In this document: piece after piece, positions 54,226 through 63,242 of the stretch
How positions within the stretch are numbered: the stretch's first letter is position 1
How the letters are laid out: every line of letters starts with the position of its first letter
Assembly (NCBI RefSeq): GCF_038039535.1
Contig: NZ_JBBPHP010000006.1
Location: 224,290 to 288,289, forward strand
DNA length: 64,000 nucleotides
Direction: 5' to 3'
From: Catalinimonas sp038039535
GTDB taxonomy: Bacteria; Bacteroidota; Bacteroidia; Cytophagales; Cyclobacteriaceae
Translations under genes and position numbers: made by a program
The notes under the pieces: model-generated
Told to the model about the DNA's origin: nothing
Databases searched by the model: none
The model's input: the letters and a program-made list of their open reading frames with translations, nothing else

Positions 54226-55071
54226 TTATTTAAGAGAAGCAATGAGTTTATCATTAAGCTTTACATAATCTGAATTGCCTGCTTTGTCGGCCAGAGTTTT
54301 AGACTTTTCTGCCGCGGCTATGGCTTTTTCCTTATTATTCAACTTGGCATGAATTTTAGCTTGCAGGTGCATTACCCAGAATTTCTCATCATTAATTTCA
54401 ACTGCTTTATCCACCCACTCAGCAGCTTGCTTTAGGTCTTTATTATTTTCAAAGTAATAGGTTGCTGCAGCGAAGTAAACATTATCATTATCACCAGCAG
54501 TAGGCATCTGCTCATTGATCTGAGCCATTACTTTTTCATCTACATCCGGGTCAGTAATAGTGAAAGGAACCAGAGTATTTTCCCAGATAATATTGATTTT
54601 TGCTGAGTTATCTTTTACATCTGAAAACATAATGGTAAATGACTCATAATCCATTTTGGTTTTCTGAGACATTACCGTAAAACGAGCAGCATCTTTGGAT
54701 TCATCATAGGTCGCTTCACTGGCTTTTGCATCTTTATTGAGAATTACAGTCCATTCACTTTTTCCTGGAATAGTGAAAATAGAATACTCACCGGCAGCTA
54801 GTTCTTTTCCTTCTATCTGCATTGGCTCAGAAAAACTGATTTTAGTGGCAGCATTAGCTCCTGTTCTCCAGAGTTCACCATAAGGTTCCAGTCCACCAAA
54901 AATTTTTCTGTCTCTCATTGCAGGTCTGGAGTATGCTATTTCTACTTTAGTAAGACCTACAACCTGGCTAACCGTTGAGAATGGGCTTGGTGCAGGCGTA
55001 CTCAACTGTGCATAGGTTTGCTGAGTAATAACAATAAATAATAAACAAATCAGTACACTTATTTTTTTCAT
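54226..55071 (-). CDS. Secreted DUF2911 protein
   Basis: The 281-residue product has a signal peptide (ICLLFIVITQQTYA) and a DUF2911 domain at about 25-165: SPFSTVSQVVGLTKVEIAYS, FGGLEPYGELWRTGANAATK and AAGEYSIFTIPGKSEWTVIL. The C-terminal third looks like one or two TPR units (AATYYFENNKDLKQAAEWVD, FWVMHLQAKIHAKLNNKEKA). DUF2911 proteins are abundant in Bacteroidota and of unknown function; the tetratricopeptide tail suggests binding of a partner protein. It is divergent from the DNA glycosylase gene and followed by a terminator. Confidence 0.88.
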   Translation of the reverse strand: MKKISVLICLLFIVITQQTYAQLSTPAPSPFSTVSQVVGLTKVEIAYSRPAMRDRKIFGGLEPYGELWRTGANAATKISFSEPMQIEGKELAAGEYSIFTIPGKSEWTVILNKDAKASEATYDESKDAARFTVMSQKTKMDYESFTIMFSDVKDNSAKINIIWENTLVPFTITDPDVDEKVMAQINEQMPTAGDNDNVYFAAATYYFENNKDLKQAAEWVDKAVEINDEKFWVMHLQAKIHAKLNNKEKAIAAAEKSKTLADKAGNSDYVKLNDKLIASLK

Positions 55072-55137
55072 TTTTTACGAATTAATGGTTGATCTTTAAA
55101 TCTATTTTATTTTAGCAATTTTAGTAAGAATTTATCA

Positions 55138-55743
55138 ATGAACATTATTCCAAAGGCCTTTTATCTTCAAGATGATGTAGTTTCTTTAAGTAGACAGTTT
55201 TTAGGTAAATATCTATTTACCAAAGTCAATGGACATATTAGTGGAGGGATGATTGTTGAAACTGAAGCTTATTCACATATCAATGATAAAGCATGCCACT
55301 CTCATATGCATAAACGTACCCCCCGTACTGAAATTATGTTTCATGAAGGAGGAGTGGCATATGTGTATAAAATTTATGGTATCTATGACCTTTTTAATAT
55401 CATAACCAACATAGAAGGTAAAGCGGACGCGGTACTTATCAGAGCACTTGAGCCTACCGATGGGATTGACCTTATGCAGCACAGGCGTAACCTAAACGAT
55501 TTTTCTGTACGTCTTACCGCTGGTCCTGGTATGTTGAGTCAGGCATTAGGCATTACCAAAGCCATGTATGGTGCCGACCTTACTGAAGCAGAGCAAATCT
55601 GGATAGAAAACCGAAACACCGAGATTAGTGATGATGATATTATTGCCAGCCCCAGAGTCGGGATTGATTATGCCGGAGAAGATGCTTTGCTTCCCTGGAG
55701 ATTCAGAGTAAAAGGTAATCGCTGGACTTCAAAAGCAAAATAA
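55138..55743 (+). CDS. DNA-3-methyladenine glycosylase (AAG/MPG family)
   Basis: This 201-residue enzyme removes alkylated purines from DNA, starting base excision repair. It matches the AAG family in length and key blocks: MIVETEAYSHINDKACHSHM (with the catalytic Glu), KRTPRTEIMFHEGGVAYVYK, IYGIYDLFNIITN, LIRALEPTDG and RLTAGPGMLSQALGI. Its stop codon is immediately followed by the ATG of the next gene, a hydroxyacid dehydrogenase, so they are cotranscribed even though their roles seem unrelated. Identification is secure. Confidence 0.94.
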   Translation: MNIIPKAFYLQDDVVSLSRQFLGKYLFTKVNGHISGGMIVETEAYSHINDKACHSHMHKRTPRTEIMFHEGGVAYVYKIYGIYDLFNIITNIEGKADAVLIRALEPTDGIDLMQHRRNLNDFSVRLTAGPGMLSQALGITKAMYGADLTEAEQIWIENRNTEISDDDIIASPRVGIDYAGEDALLPWRFRVKGNRWTSKAK

Positions 55744-56667
55744 ATGGGTATAGTATTAATCTTTAATGACAGACCTGCTGAGCCCTGGAAAAACGAACTG
55801 CTAAAAGTTGATTCTAAGCTAAAGATAGATATTTGGCCAGAAATTGAAGACTCTTCTTCCTACACAACCGCAGTAGTATGGAAACATCCCAAAGGTTTAT
55901 TAAATCAGTTTCCGAATTTGAAGCTTATACATTCTCTAGGAGCAGGTGTAGACCATATTTTATCCGACCCGGATTTACCTCCAGCAAGTATTTGTAGAGT
56001 GGTTGATGAAAAACTGGCCGCTGATATGAGTAATTATATCATTGCAGGCATCATCAACTATCAGAGAAAACTGAGGCAGATCTGGCATAACCAACAGCTT
56101 AAACGATGGGAGAAAGTTTTACCTCTTGCACACCCACTTAAGATTGGAATATTAGGGCTGGGTGTATTAGGTCAAGATGTTGCCAGAAAACTTCTGCTGT
56201 TGGGATATGAAGTATACGGATATTCTCAAAGTCCGAAGGAGCTAGAGGGAATAAATACATTTACTGGAGAAAAGGGACTTGAAGATATGCTTATGCAGGT
56301 CAATGTACTTGTTTGTTTGCTTCCCTTAACTTCCAAAACGAAGAACTTTTTGAATCACTCTATTTTTGCTAAACTGCAAAAAGGCAGTTACCTGATCAAT
56401 GTAGCTCGTGGAGAACATTTAGTTGAAGAGGATTTGATACAAGCTTTGAAAAATGAACAGCTTGGCGGAGCATTGCTTGATGTATTTCATGAAGAGCCAT
56501 TACCTTCCAATCATCCTTTTTGGGAGCTTTCAAATGTCACAATCACGCCCCATATCGCAAGTATCACAAATCCTGCATCAGCTGCCCGACAGGTTGTGGA
56601 AAACCATAAACGTATTTTGAGTGGCCAAGCGTTGATCCATCAGATAGATAATGACAAAGAATATTGA
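55744..56667 (+). CDS. D-2-hydroxyacid dehydrogenase, GhrA-like
   Basis: This 307-residue enzyme is an NAD(P)-dependent 2-hydroxyacid dehydrogenase, most like glyoxylate/hydroxypyruvate reductase A. The Rossmann loop is KIGILGLGVLGQDVARKL. The catalytic Arg is in YLINVARGEHLVEEDLIQAL, and LGGALLDVFHEEPLPSNHPF and VTITPHIASITNPASAA supply the catalytic Glu and His. The N-terminal substrate part (IFNDRPAEPWKNELLKVDSK) also resembles GhrA. It begins directly at the stop of the glycosylase gene (TAAATG). Substrate preference cannot be read from the sequence. Confidence 0.9.
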   Translation: MGIVLIFNDRPAEPWKNELLKVDSKLKIDIWPEIEDSSSYTTAVVWKHPKGLLNQFPNLKLIHSLGAGVDHILSDPDLPPASICRVVDEKLAADMSNYIIAGIINYQRKLRQIWHNQQLKRWEKVLPLAHPLKIGILGLGVLGQDVARKLLLLGYEVYGYSQSPKELEGINTFTGEKGLEDMLMQVNVLVCLLPLTSKTKNFLNHSIFAKLQKGSYLINVARGEHLVEEDLIQALKNEQLGGALLDVFHEEPLPSNHPFWELSNVTITPHIASITNPASAARQVVENHKRILSGQALIHQIDNDKEY

Positions 56668-56732
56668 ATTGAGTGTATAGGTAGGAAAGCGATTTTTTTT
56701 AACTTCATGATTAATAACAACCATTTTTTAAG

Positions 56733-57584
56733 ATGAAAAAAATACTTTGCCCCATTGACTTTTCTTCTGATTCCATTCATGCTTTGGAGTTTGCTGCACA
56801 TGTTGCTGAACAACATCATGCTACTCTTACACTCATCCATGTATTTACAGAAGAAGAATTTAATGAAACCCTGTCAAAAGGATTATTGAGCGACATTGAA
56901 GAAAATAAAGAGTGGGATAACCTGATAGTGAGAGCTGAAAATGTACTTAAAAATCTTACCGCCGAAGTCAACAGGCTAAGTAAGCCCAAAGGAATGCAGC
57001 TTTGTGACTATCATTTCACCTATGGCCCCCTGGAACGGCAGATTACCAACTATGCTAATGAACATGAATATGAACTTATCGTCATGGGGACCACCGGAGT
57101 AAAAGATGTAGTAGAAAAATATATAGGAAGTAACACTGTTCGCACCATTTCACTGGCAGAATGCCCTGTAATGTGTATTCCTCAAAATGCCAATTATCAT
57201 AAAGTAAAGAAGATAGTTTATGCCTCAGACTATCAGATGGAAGATAAGGATGTATTGAACAAGTTGATTGCATTTACTGCTGCTACAGATGCTCAACTTG
57301 ACATCGTGCATGTTTGTCATGGAGATAACCAGTTTGAGGAAGCGATGTATAATGAATATGTAGAAGAAACCAGATCATATCTGGATTACGAGAAGCTCAA
57401 TTTTGTGGTAGAGCAGCATGAGAACCCTGCCAGAGGCATAGATGAATATGTGATAAGAGAAAATGCAGATTTATTAGCGATGTTGTACAAGCCAAGGAAT
57501 TATATCCAGCGCATATTTAATGAAAGCACCACCAATGAAATAGCATATTTTGCTACTTATCCCGTCCTTGTCTTTAAGGAGTAA
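56733..57584 (+). CDS. Tandem universal stress protein
   Basis: This 283-residue protein holds two UspA-type domains. The first (about 1-145) begins KKILCPIDFSSDSIHALEFA and ends with a nucleotide-binding loop IVMGTTGVKDVVEKYIGSNT. The second (from about 155) begins VKKIVYASDYQMEDKDVLNK and has a poorer loop (LLAMLYKPRNYIQRIFNEST). This suggests that only the first half binds ATP well. Such tandem proteins help cells survive stress or energy limitation. It follows ghrA by 65 bases and precedes the aldo/keto reductase by 27, so it may share their operon. Confidence 0.93.
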   Translation: MKKILCPIDFSSDSIHALEFAAHVAEQHHATLTLIHVFTEEEFNETLSKGLLSDIEENKEWDNLIVRAENVLKNLTAEVNRLSKPKGMQLCDYHFTYGPLERQITNYANEHEYELIVMGTTGVKDVVEKYIGSNTVRTISLAECPVMCIPQNANYHKVKKIVYASDYQMEDKDVLNKLIAFTAATDAQLDIVHVCHGDNQFEEAMYNEYVEETRSYLDYEKLNFVVEQHENPARGIDEYVIRENADLLAMLYKPRNYIQRIFNESTTNEIAYFATYPVLVFKE

Positions 57585-57611
57585 TATTTTTTCATCAAAA
57601 ATTTTTTAGAC

Positions 57612-58637
57612 ATGAAATATAACATTTTAGGAAATACAGGTTTGTTGGTTTCCGAACTTTGTTTAGGCACAATGACATTTGGAGGAAAAGGTTTTTGGGA
57701 AGCCATTGGAAAATCTGGTCAGGATGTAGCGAATGATATAATCTCTAAGTCACTTTCTGCTGGAATTAATTTCATTGATACAGCTAATGTATATTCCGAA
57801 GGACTTTCTGAAGAGATTACAGGCAAAGCGCTTAGAGATTTAGGTGTCAATAGAGATGAAGTAGTATTGGCTACTAAAGTAAGAGGAAGGATGGGGAGGG
57901 GACCTAATCAGGTGGGGCTTAGCCGTTCCCATATCATTCATCAAGTAGAAGAATCATTGAGACGCCTCCAAACAGATTATATTGATCTCTATCAAATTCA
58001 TGGGTATGATCCACTCACACCTTTGGAAGAAACAGTAAGGGCGCTGGATGATCTGGTGAAAGGTGGAAAGGTAAGGTATATTGGCTGTAGTAATCTTTCT
58101 TCCTGGCAATTGATGAAGGCTCTGGCATATTCAAAGTATTCAGGATTAGCCCGATTTCAGTCATTGCAAGCCTATTACACTATTGCTGGCAGAGATCTGG
58201 AGAGAGAAATCGTGCCATTGTTAAAAGATCAAAAAGTCGGTTTAATGGTTTGGAGTCCATTGGCCGGTGGATTACTGAGTGGTAAGTTTCGCAAAAATAA
58301 ATCCGGACCGGAAGGCTCACGCAGAGTAGACTTTGATTTTCCTCCGGTAGATAAGGAAAGAGCATTCTCTATCGTTGATGCGTTGACTCCAATGGCTGAA
58401 AAACGTAATTGCTCAGTAGCAAGATTAGCATTAGCCTGGTTGCTGAAACAGGAAGTAGTGACTACCGTGATAATTGGAGCTAAAAATAAAGAGCAGTTGG
58501 ATGATAATCTTAAGGCAGTGGAAATTGAATTTACCGAGGGTGAAATGAATCAATTAGATGAGCTAAGCAAGCTACCGGCAGAATATCCGGGCTGGATGCT
58601 GGAAAGGCAAGGTGGGGACCGAAAAATAGCTAACTAA
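57612..58637 (+). CDS. Aldo/keto reductase
   Basis: This 341-residue protein is a full NADPH-dependent aldo/keto reductase barrel: MKYNILGNTGLLVSELCLGT, then the catalytic Asp and Tyr in FIDTANVYSEGLSEEITGKA, Lys in LATKVRGRMGRGPNQ, and His in LYQIHGYDPLTPLEETVRAL. The cofactor segment near the end is VIIGAKNKEQLDDNLKAVE. The substrate is unknown; relatives reduce sugars or aldehydes. It is the last gene before a bidirectional terminator. Confidence 0.93.
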   Translation: MKYNILGNTGLLVSELCLGTMTFGGKGFWEAIGKSGQDVANDIISKSLSAGINFIDTANVYSEGLSEEITGKALRDLGVNRDEVVLATKVRGRMGRGPNQVGLSRSHIIHQVEESLRRLQTDYIDLYQIHGYDPLTPLEETVRALDDLVKGGKVRYIGCSNLSSWQLMKALAYSKYSGLARFQSLQAYYTIAGRDLEREIVPLLKDQKVGLMVWSPLAGGLLSGKFRKNKSGPEGSRRVDFDFPPVDKERAFSIVDALTPMAEKRNCSVARLALAWLLKQEVVTTVIIGAKNKEQLDDNLKAVEIEFTEGEMNQLDELSKLPAEYPGWMLERQGGDRKIAN

Positions 58638-58648
58638 TATAAAAACTA

Positions 58649-58676
58649 AAAGCCCTTTCACTGACGAAAGGGCTTT
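58649..58676. terminator. Bidirectional intrinsic terminator
   Basis: A perfect 11-base-pair stem (AAAGCCCTTTC, 58649-58659, with GAAAGGGCTTT, 58666-58676) has a six-base loop. It lies between convergent stops at 58637 and 58683, with T-rich sequence on both sides (ATCATTTTA on plus, TTTTAGTTTTTAT on minus). Confidence 0.9.
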
Positions 58677-58682
58677 ATCATT

Positions 58683-60677
58683 TTAGCGGGAAGCAGTACT
58701 AGAGGGTACTACTTTCATCACGCCCCTCATAACCTTTGAATGGCCGGGGAATGTACAAACATATTTATATTCATCTACTTCCGGGGCAATAAAATAGATG
58801 CTTTCACTGGTTTCTGGTTGCAGGATACAAGTGTGGTAAAGAATATCATCTGATTTTGGAACATATCCTCTTTGAGGGCCTTCTAAGCCCATTTGCATGG
58901 ACGCATCACTCACCTGCTCTATCGTACCGGGCTTGGTTATCACCAGGTTGTGAAGCATATCGTCATTGTTATTAAAAGTAAGTTGAACCCTGGCCCCAGC
59001 AGGTACTTCAAAATTAGTCACGCTATATTTCAGGCCTGGCTCTGTTCCTATATTAATCACGATATCAGGACCCTCATTCCAGTCTGAAGGCATTTCGGTT
59101 ATTCTTTTGGAAGCATCCCAGCCACAAGTAGTTTCTTCACTCTGGTTTTCAGCAGTTGATGATGCCTGGGCTATCATGGGTGCAGTGCTTTCCCCTTCAG
59201 GAATGTTATTCAAAGTATAGTACCCTACCGGATGCAATAATGATTTGCCTTGGCGTGAAAGTATTCCATTCGCTTTGATCTCATGTATATAACCTTCTCT
59301 TAAACCTTCTATATACAATTTTACCTTTCTTCCATCTTCAGAAAGGCTGGCGCCAACGATTTCGCAGTTCTGTTGCTGTATGATAGGGCTACCATAACTT
59401 CTGTGGTAACTGTAGATGAAACTGGTCATGGAATAAGATGCAAGATTCTCAGCAATGGCCTTCTGAACAGGCTCTGTGAATTCCAGCTCAAAACCGTTAC
59501 TCATTGCTTTCATGGTTTTAATTTCAAATGGTGTTTTCCCTGTCCATGAAAGTTTTTGCAAACCATACTTATCCTCACCGGTAGAAGCCCAGCCTCGGCT
59601 GGTCATGCCTACAAACAGAGAACCATCCGTCCCCCAGGCAAAGCGAAGCACTCCTGAAGAGAAACCTTCTTTAAAAGGGAAGCAAGCTCCCTGGTATTCG
59701 CCATTTACTTTTTCCAGGGCTACTCTCATAATCTTGCTATGTCCCTGATCACCTACTAGCATCTGACCTTCAAACGGGCCAAACTTACCTCCGGTGGTGT
59801 CAGTAAGAATTGCAGAAGTTGATATTCCCATAATTGTGTGTGGGAACCAGATTGTAGGAACTTTTAGACTTGAAACATTTTTGGCAAATTCGTGCATGAG
59901 TCCCACGGAGTCAGGGATGACTTCCGGTTTTAAAGCCAGAGGTGACATAGGCTCGCCTGTCCAACGCAAACCAGCGGGATTTCCAGCAAAGTCACCTTTT
60001 TCTAAATGTGTAATCCTTCCCGAACCAATCCAATCTCCTTGATTTTCTGCATAGAAAACTTCTCCTTCTTTGTCAAAACCAAAACCTGCCGGTGAGCGCA
60101 ATCCGGTAGCGATGGGTGTCATTTTTCCGTCTTCAGTAACTTTGAGCATCCACCCCCTCCATTTTACAAGGCTGGCACCATATCCAACCCAGGCCAGGTT
60201 CAGGGTGATTAACATATCTCCATTGGGTAAAAATAAAGGACCATATGAATACTCATGATAATTTCCGGATAATGGCCAGGAGAAAATGGTTTCAAATTTA
60301 TCACCTGCATCATCTTTATCGGTATCCGTTATTTTGGTAAGCTCAGCCCTTTGTGTAGTGTAAAGAGCTCCATTATGATACGCCAAGCCAAGAGGTTCAT
60401 GAAGTCCGGAAGCAAATCGGGTGAACTTTGGCTGTTGTGTTCTTTTCATGTACGGATCATCAATCAGCCAGATTTCACCTCTGCGGGTAGCTGCTGCCAG
60501 ACGGTTGTCCGGTAAGAAAGCCAGTCCTCCAACCTCTAATACAATATCCTCAGGAATTGGTATGCTTGTAATTTGATAATACTCACTTTCTTTATCACTC
60601 ATTTCTTCCTGGGCAAATAGTAGGTGGCCTGATAAAATGAGTATGCTGAGTAAAACTAAAATATTTTTGAGTGTCAT
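58683..60677 (-). CDS. Secreted beta-propeller dehydrogenase-like protein with azurin-type cupredoxin domain
   Basis: The 664-residue product has a signal peptide (ILVLLSILILSGHLLFA). Residues about 35-400 form a glucose/sorbosone-dehydrogenase-like propeller (LEVGGLAFLPDNRLAAATRR, GLHEPLGLAYHNGALYTTQR). A linker domain follows. Residues about 545-660 form a type 1 copper domain with His576 (DDMLHNLVI), Cys641, His646 and Met650 (YVCTFPGHSKVM). The spacing Cys-x4-His-x3-Met is that of azurin, so all four copper ligands are present. A likely role is oxidation of a sugar or alcohol, with the copper domain relaying electrons. It is second in an operon, 11 bases after a DUF1080-PA14 gene. The domains are clear; the reaction is inference. 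Confidence 0.87.
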   Translation of the reverse strand: MTLKNILVLLSILILSGHLLFAQEEMSDKESEYYQITSIPIPEDIVLEVGGLAFLPDNRLAAATRRGEIWLIDDPYMKRTQQPKFTRFASGLHEPLGLAYHNGALYTTQRAELTKITDTDKDDAGDKFETIFSWPLSGNYHEYSYGPLFLPNGDMLITLNLAWVGYGASLVKWRGWMLKVTEDGKMTPIATGLRSPAGFGFDKEGEVFYAENQGDWIGSGRITHLEKGDFAGNPAGLRWTGEPMSPLALKPEVIPDSVGLMHEFAKNVSSLKVPTIWFPHTIMGISTSAILTDTTGGKFGPFEGQMLVGDQGHSKIMRVALEKVNGEYQGACFPFKEGFSSGVLRFAWGTDGSLFVGMTSRGWASTGEDKYGLQKLSWTGKTPFEIKTMKAMSNGFELEFTEPVQKAIAENLASYSMTSFIYSYHRSYGSPIIQQQNCEIVGASLSEDGRKVKLYIEGLREGYIHEIKANGILSRQGKSLLHPVGYYTLNNIPEGESTAPMIAQASSTAENQSEETTCGWDASKRITEMPSDWNEGPDIVINIGTEPGLKYSVTNFEVPAGARVQLTFNNNDDMLHNLVITKPGTIEQVSDASMQMGLEGPQRGYVPKSDDILYHTCILQPETSESIYFIAPEVDEYKYVCTFPGHSKVMRGVMKVVPSSTASR

Positions 60678-60688
60678 AGGTTGATTTT

Positions 60689-62572
60689 TTACCAGATGAG
60701 GCTGTATTTGAGATGGCTTTCAGAATCAGTGTTACCAAGAGCAACGATTAATTGCTGCATATTATCCTGATCTCTTAAAATAGGCTTGGTTTCATTTCCG
60801 ATTATATTCAAGTAATAGGTTTTATCATCAACGGCATAACTACCGTCTTCCAGCTTTTCAATACTATCTCCTTCTGCTAAAAGGCAATAAATGGCATTGG
60901 TAGTTGATGGAATGCTGATTTCTCTCATCAAACCATGGATTTCGGCATCAGGCGTTATTTTGTCTCTGATCATCACCCCATTGTAAGTGTACAGATAGGT
61001 TGGAATTCCTTGAGTAGAAAGTTCATATCCTTTATATACGAATGGGTTATTATCAGCCGCTAATGAGTCAGGCCAGTTGCTGGAAGAAGAAGCTAAAGTG
61101 GCAAAGGTTGGTTTTGCTGAAAACTCCTGAGCGCTACCCAGAGGTTGAATCAGCTGAGCTTCACCTCTTTCATGCCACATGTCGGTAGCATCAATAAATT
61201 CTCCGCGCCAGCCTTCCAGAATTGCTCCATTACTGATCTCTAGTGCATAGTTGATATGATCAGGAGTTCCTAATGTAATAGCATGCGTTCTCTTGGTGCC
61301 ATTATGCATCAAAAAACCTCTTTGCAAAGCGACTTCTTGATCAGCACTTACGATCAAGGGTTTAGGAGGCGGTGGGGTAGGAACAGATGATTGGGCTTGT
61401 AAATATGTTTTGGGTATTTCAGGTCCTTCATACGCAAGGCTCATTCCTCTTCTCCAGGGTCTTTCATTTTTCAGAAAAGTAAGCTGAAAATTGTGATTTC
61501 CTTCACTCAATGTAATTTCTCCATACCCAGGATCACTCATATTTTGAGACAGCATATTTTCAGCTACCAGTTGGTCATCAACCATTAACCTCACTGGACC
61601 ATAACCTCTTATATCAAAGAGGTAAGTTCCCTGCTTGGGAGCAGTCAACAATCCTTCAAACTGAATAGCATATATATCAAAATCTCCAGCAGCCTTAAAA
61701 GTTAAAGAATCTGTAGCATCTTCTTTTGAAGGGCTAAGTGAAAAAAGTGTATCAAAACTGTCAAATGAACCCTGGTAAAATTTATAGCGCATGTCAGCCA
61801 ATTGAATTCTATCCTGCTCATATAATTTATAGCGAAGGTTCCGAAAAGCTATGGGGCCGTGATCTCCCTGTAGGATAAGCGGACCTCTTGGAGCTTCATT
61901 ATCAAAAAAGGCGCTTCTTGTTGGCCCCGTTACTTCTACATTTTCATGGATGAGTGCATTGTTTAAAATCACTTCTTTGAAACGGGCATTTGCAATTTTA
62001 TTACCGTTATTATCAAATTTAGGAGCCTGGAAAACAATTCTTAGATGTTGCCAAAGTCCAGGAGCTTTACAGGCATTTACTCGAGGAGCGGTGCCTTCAT
62101 ATCCACTTTCAGTTTGTTCATTCCATCTTTGATAGATGCCCCCACAATCAGCATGAGTTACTGAGTCTTTTCCCCAACTGTCAAAAAGTTGTATTTCATA
62201 CCTTCCCTGTAGATAGATTCCAGAATTTGATCCTTTTGGCATCATAAAGTCAACTTCCATTTCAATGTCTCCGTGTTCAAAAGTTGAGCTTAGCTCAGCA
62301 GCATTTTCACCTTCTGGAAGATTTGCTAATACCCCAGAACCATCTTGAATTTCTAAGTGCCTTTCCTTATGACGGTTGGCATAAACGTTTCCTACAGTTA
62401 GCCAATTATCAGCATCTGATTGACTGAACGAATTTAAAGAATTGAACTCAACTGTAGTGAAAGGTAATGAAGTGCGAACAGCTTGTTCATGTTTAGCATT
62501 GTCAGAACAGGAGAAGAGTAGAGTAGAGGCAGTTGCTAGTAGTAGTAATCTTTGTTTAAATTTTCTAATCAT
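60689..62572 (-). CDS. DUF1080-PA14 lipoprotein
   Basis: The 627-residue product is a lipoprotein (signal ending LLFSC, Cys22) with three parts. A DUF1080 jelly roll lies at about 35-250 (ADNWLTVGNVYANRHKERHL, MEVDFMMPKGSNSGIYLQGR, PRGPLILQGDHGPIAFRNLR). A PA14 carbohydrate-binding domain lies at about 262-400 (FEGLLTAPKQGTYLFDIRGY, LVAENMLSQ). A C-terminal domain from about 410 (QRGFLMHNGTKRTHAITLGT, ILEGWRGEFIDATDMWHERG) resembles a module also found in large cytochrome-linked sugar dehydrogenases. It is first in an operon with the propeller-cupredoxin gene, so the two products probably act on the same glycoside. Domain identities are fairly sure; activity is inferred. Confidence 0.85.
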   Translation of the reverse strand: MIRKFKQRLLLLATASTLLFSCSDNAKHEQAVRTSLPFTTVEFNSLNSFSQSDADNWLTVGNVYANRHKERHLEIQDGSGVLANLPEGENAAELSSTFEHGDIEMEVDFMMPKGSNSGIYLQGRYEIQLFDSWGKDSVTHADCGGIYQRWNEQTESGYEGTAPRVNACKAPGLWQHLRIVFQAPKFDNNGNKIANARFKEVILNNALIHENVEVTGPTRSAFFDNEAPRGPLILQGDHGPIAFRNLRYKLYEQDRIQLADMRYKFYQGSFDSFDTLFSLSPSKEDATDSLTFKAAGDFDIYAIQFEGLLTAPKQGTYLFDIRGYGPVRLMVDDQLVAENMLSQNMSDPGYGEITLSEGNHNFQLTFLKNERPWRRGMSLAYEGPEIPKTYLQAQSSVPTPPPPKPLIVSADQEVALQRGFLMHNGTKRTHAITLGTPDHINYALEISNGAILEGWRGEFIDATDMWHERGEAQLIQPLGSAQEFSAKPTFATLASSSSNWPDSLAADNNPFVYKGYELSTQGIPTYLYTYNGVMIRDKITPDAEIHGLMREISIPSTTNAIYCLLAEGDSIEKLEDGSYAVDDKTYYLNIIGNETKPILRDQDNMQQLIVALGNTDSESHLKYSLIW

Positions 62573-62639
62573 TATTTATCAGAATTGAAGAAATTCTAAT
62601 ATAGTAAATTCTGGTCTTATGAAATTTTATTATTGAAAG

Positions 62640-62927
62640 TTAGTTATTACAATTTTTTTGAGAGGGTTCAGTTCGCACAATCGTATTAATGTATTTTTCC
62701 ATCCATTCATCTTCGTAGCGACTTAGTTCCGATATATTTCTTTTTTGGGCTTTGAGCGCTTCTTTTCTGCAAAGGTATGCAATCAAGAAATTTGCAACGA
62801 TAGGTATGATGCAGCCTATGAAAAACCATTTCCAAAATGACTTACCATGACTGTAAGCAAAGTATCCTGTGATTGCCGGTATAGAGAAAAGGAAGGCTAG
62901 AAATACGAGTGCAATGTCTATAAGCAT
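62640..62927 (-). CDS. Small membrane protein, two helices
   Basis: I do not recognise this 95-residue protein. It has two membrane segments (IDIALVFLAFLFSIPAITGY and FWKWFFIGCIIPIVANFLIA), followed by a cytoplasmic tail rich in K, R and E (CRKEALKAQKRNISELSRY). It lies upstream of the DUF1080-PA14 gene on the same strand, 67 bases before its start. It could be expressed with that operon, but nothing ties it functionally. Confidence 0.68.
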   Translation of the reverse strand: MLIDIALVFLAFLFSIPAITGYFAYSHGKSFWKWFFIGCIIPIVANFLIAYLCRKEALKAQKRNISELSRYEDEWMEKYINTIVRTEPSQKNCNN

Positions 62928-63242
62928 GGCTGAAAACTGATAGAATTCGAAGTATAACTAATTTTCTGACCAATTAATTTCAAGGTTGGCCTTATATAGA
63001 AACAGTTTTTTATGTAAGAAATGTTTGCCGCTTCTAAAAATAGAACTTTTTCAAGATCTAATAATTATGAATATTCAATAGTTTGAATTTTTCTTAGGTG
63101 GATTTGCCGGTTTATTGAAGGGATGAATAAAATCACAACAAAGTAATATTTTTCATCTATTTAGTTTTACTATTCTAATAAGTAGGTTCATATTTGTAAA
63201 TGACTACAAGGAAAAAGCTAATTAAAATTTAAAACCATTTAC
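62928..63242. other. AT-rich divergent spacer before the YfiR gene
   Basis: These 315 bases lie between two divergent starts. I see no coding frame worth listing, no RNA gene and no strong hairpin. A sequence CATATTTG at about 63187-63194 is near the Bacteroidota -7 pattern (TAnnTTTG) and lies about 50 bases before the yfiR start, but it is too weak to call a promoter. Confidence 0.45.
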
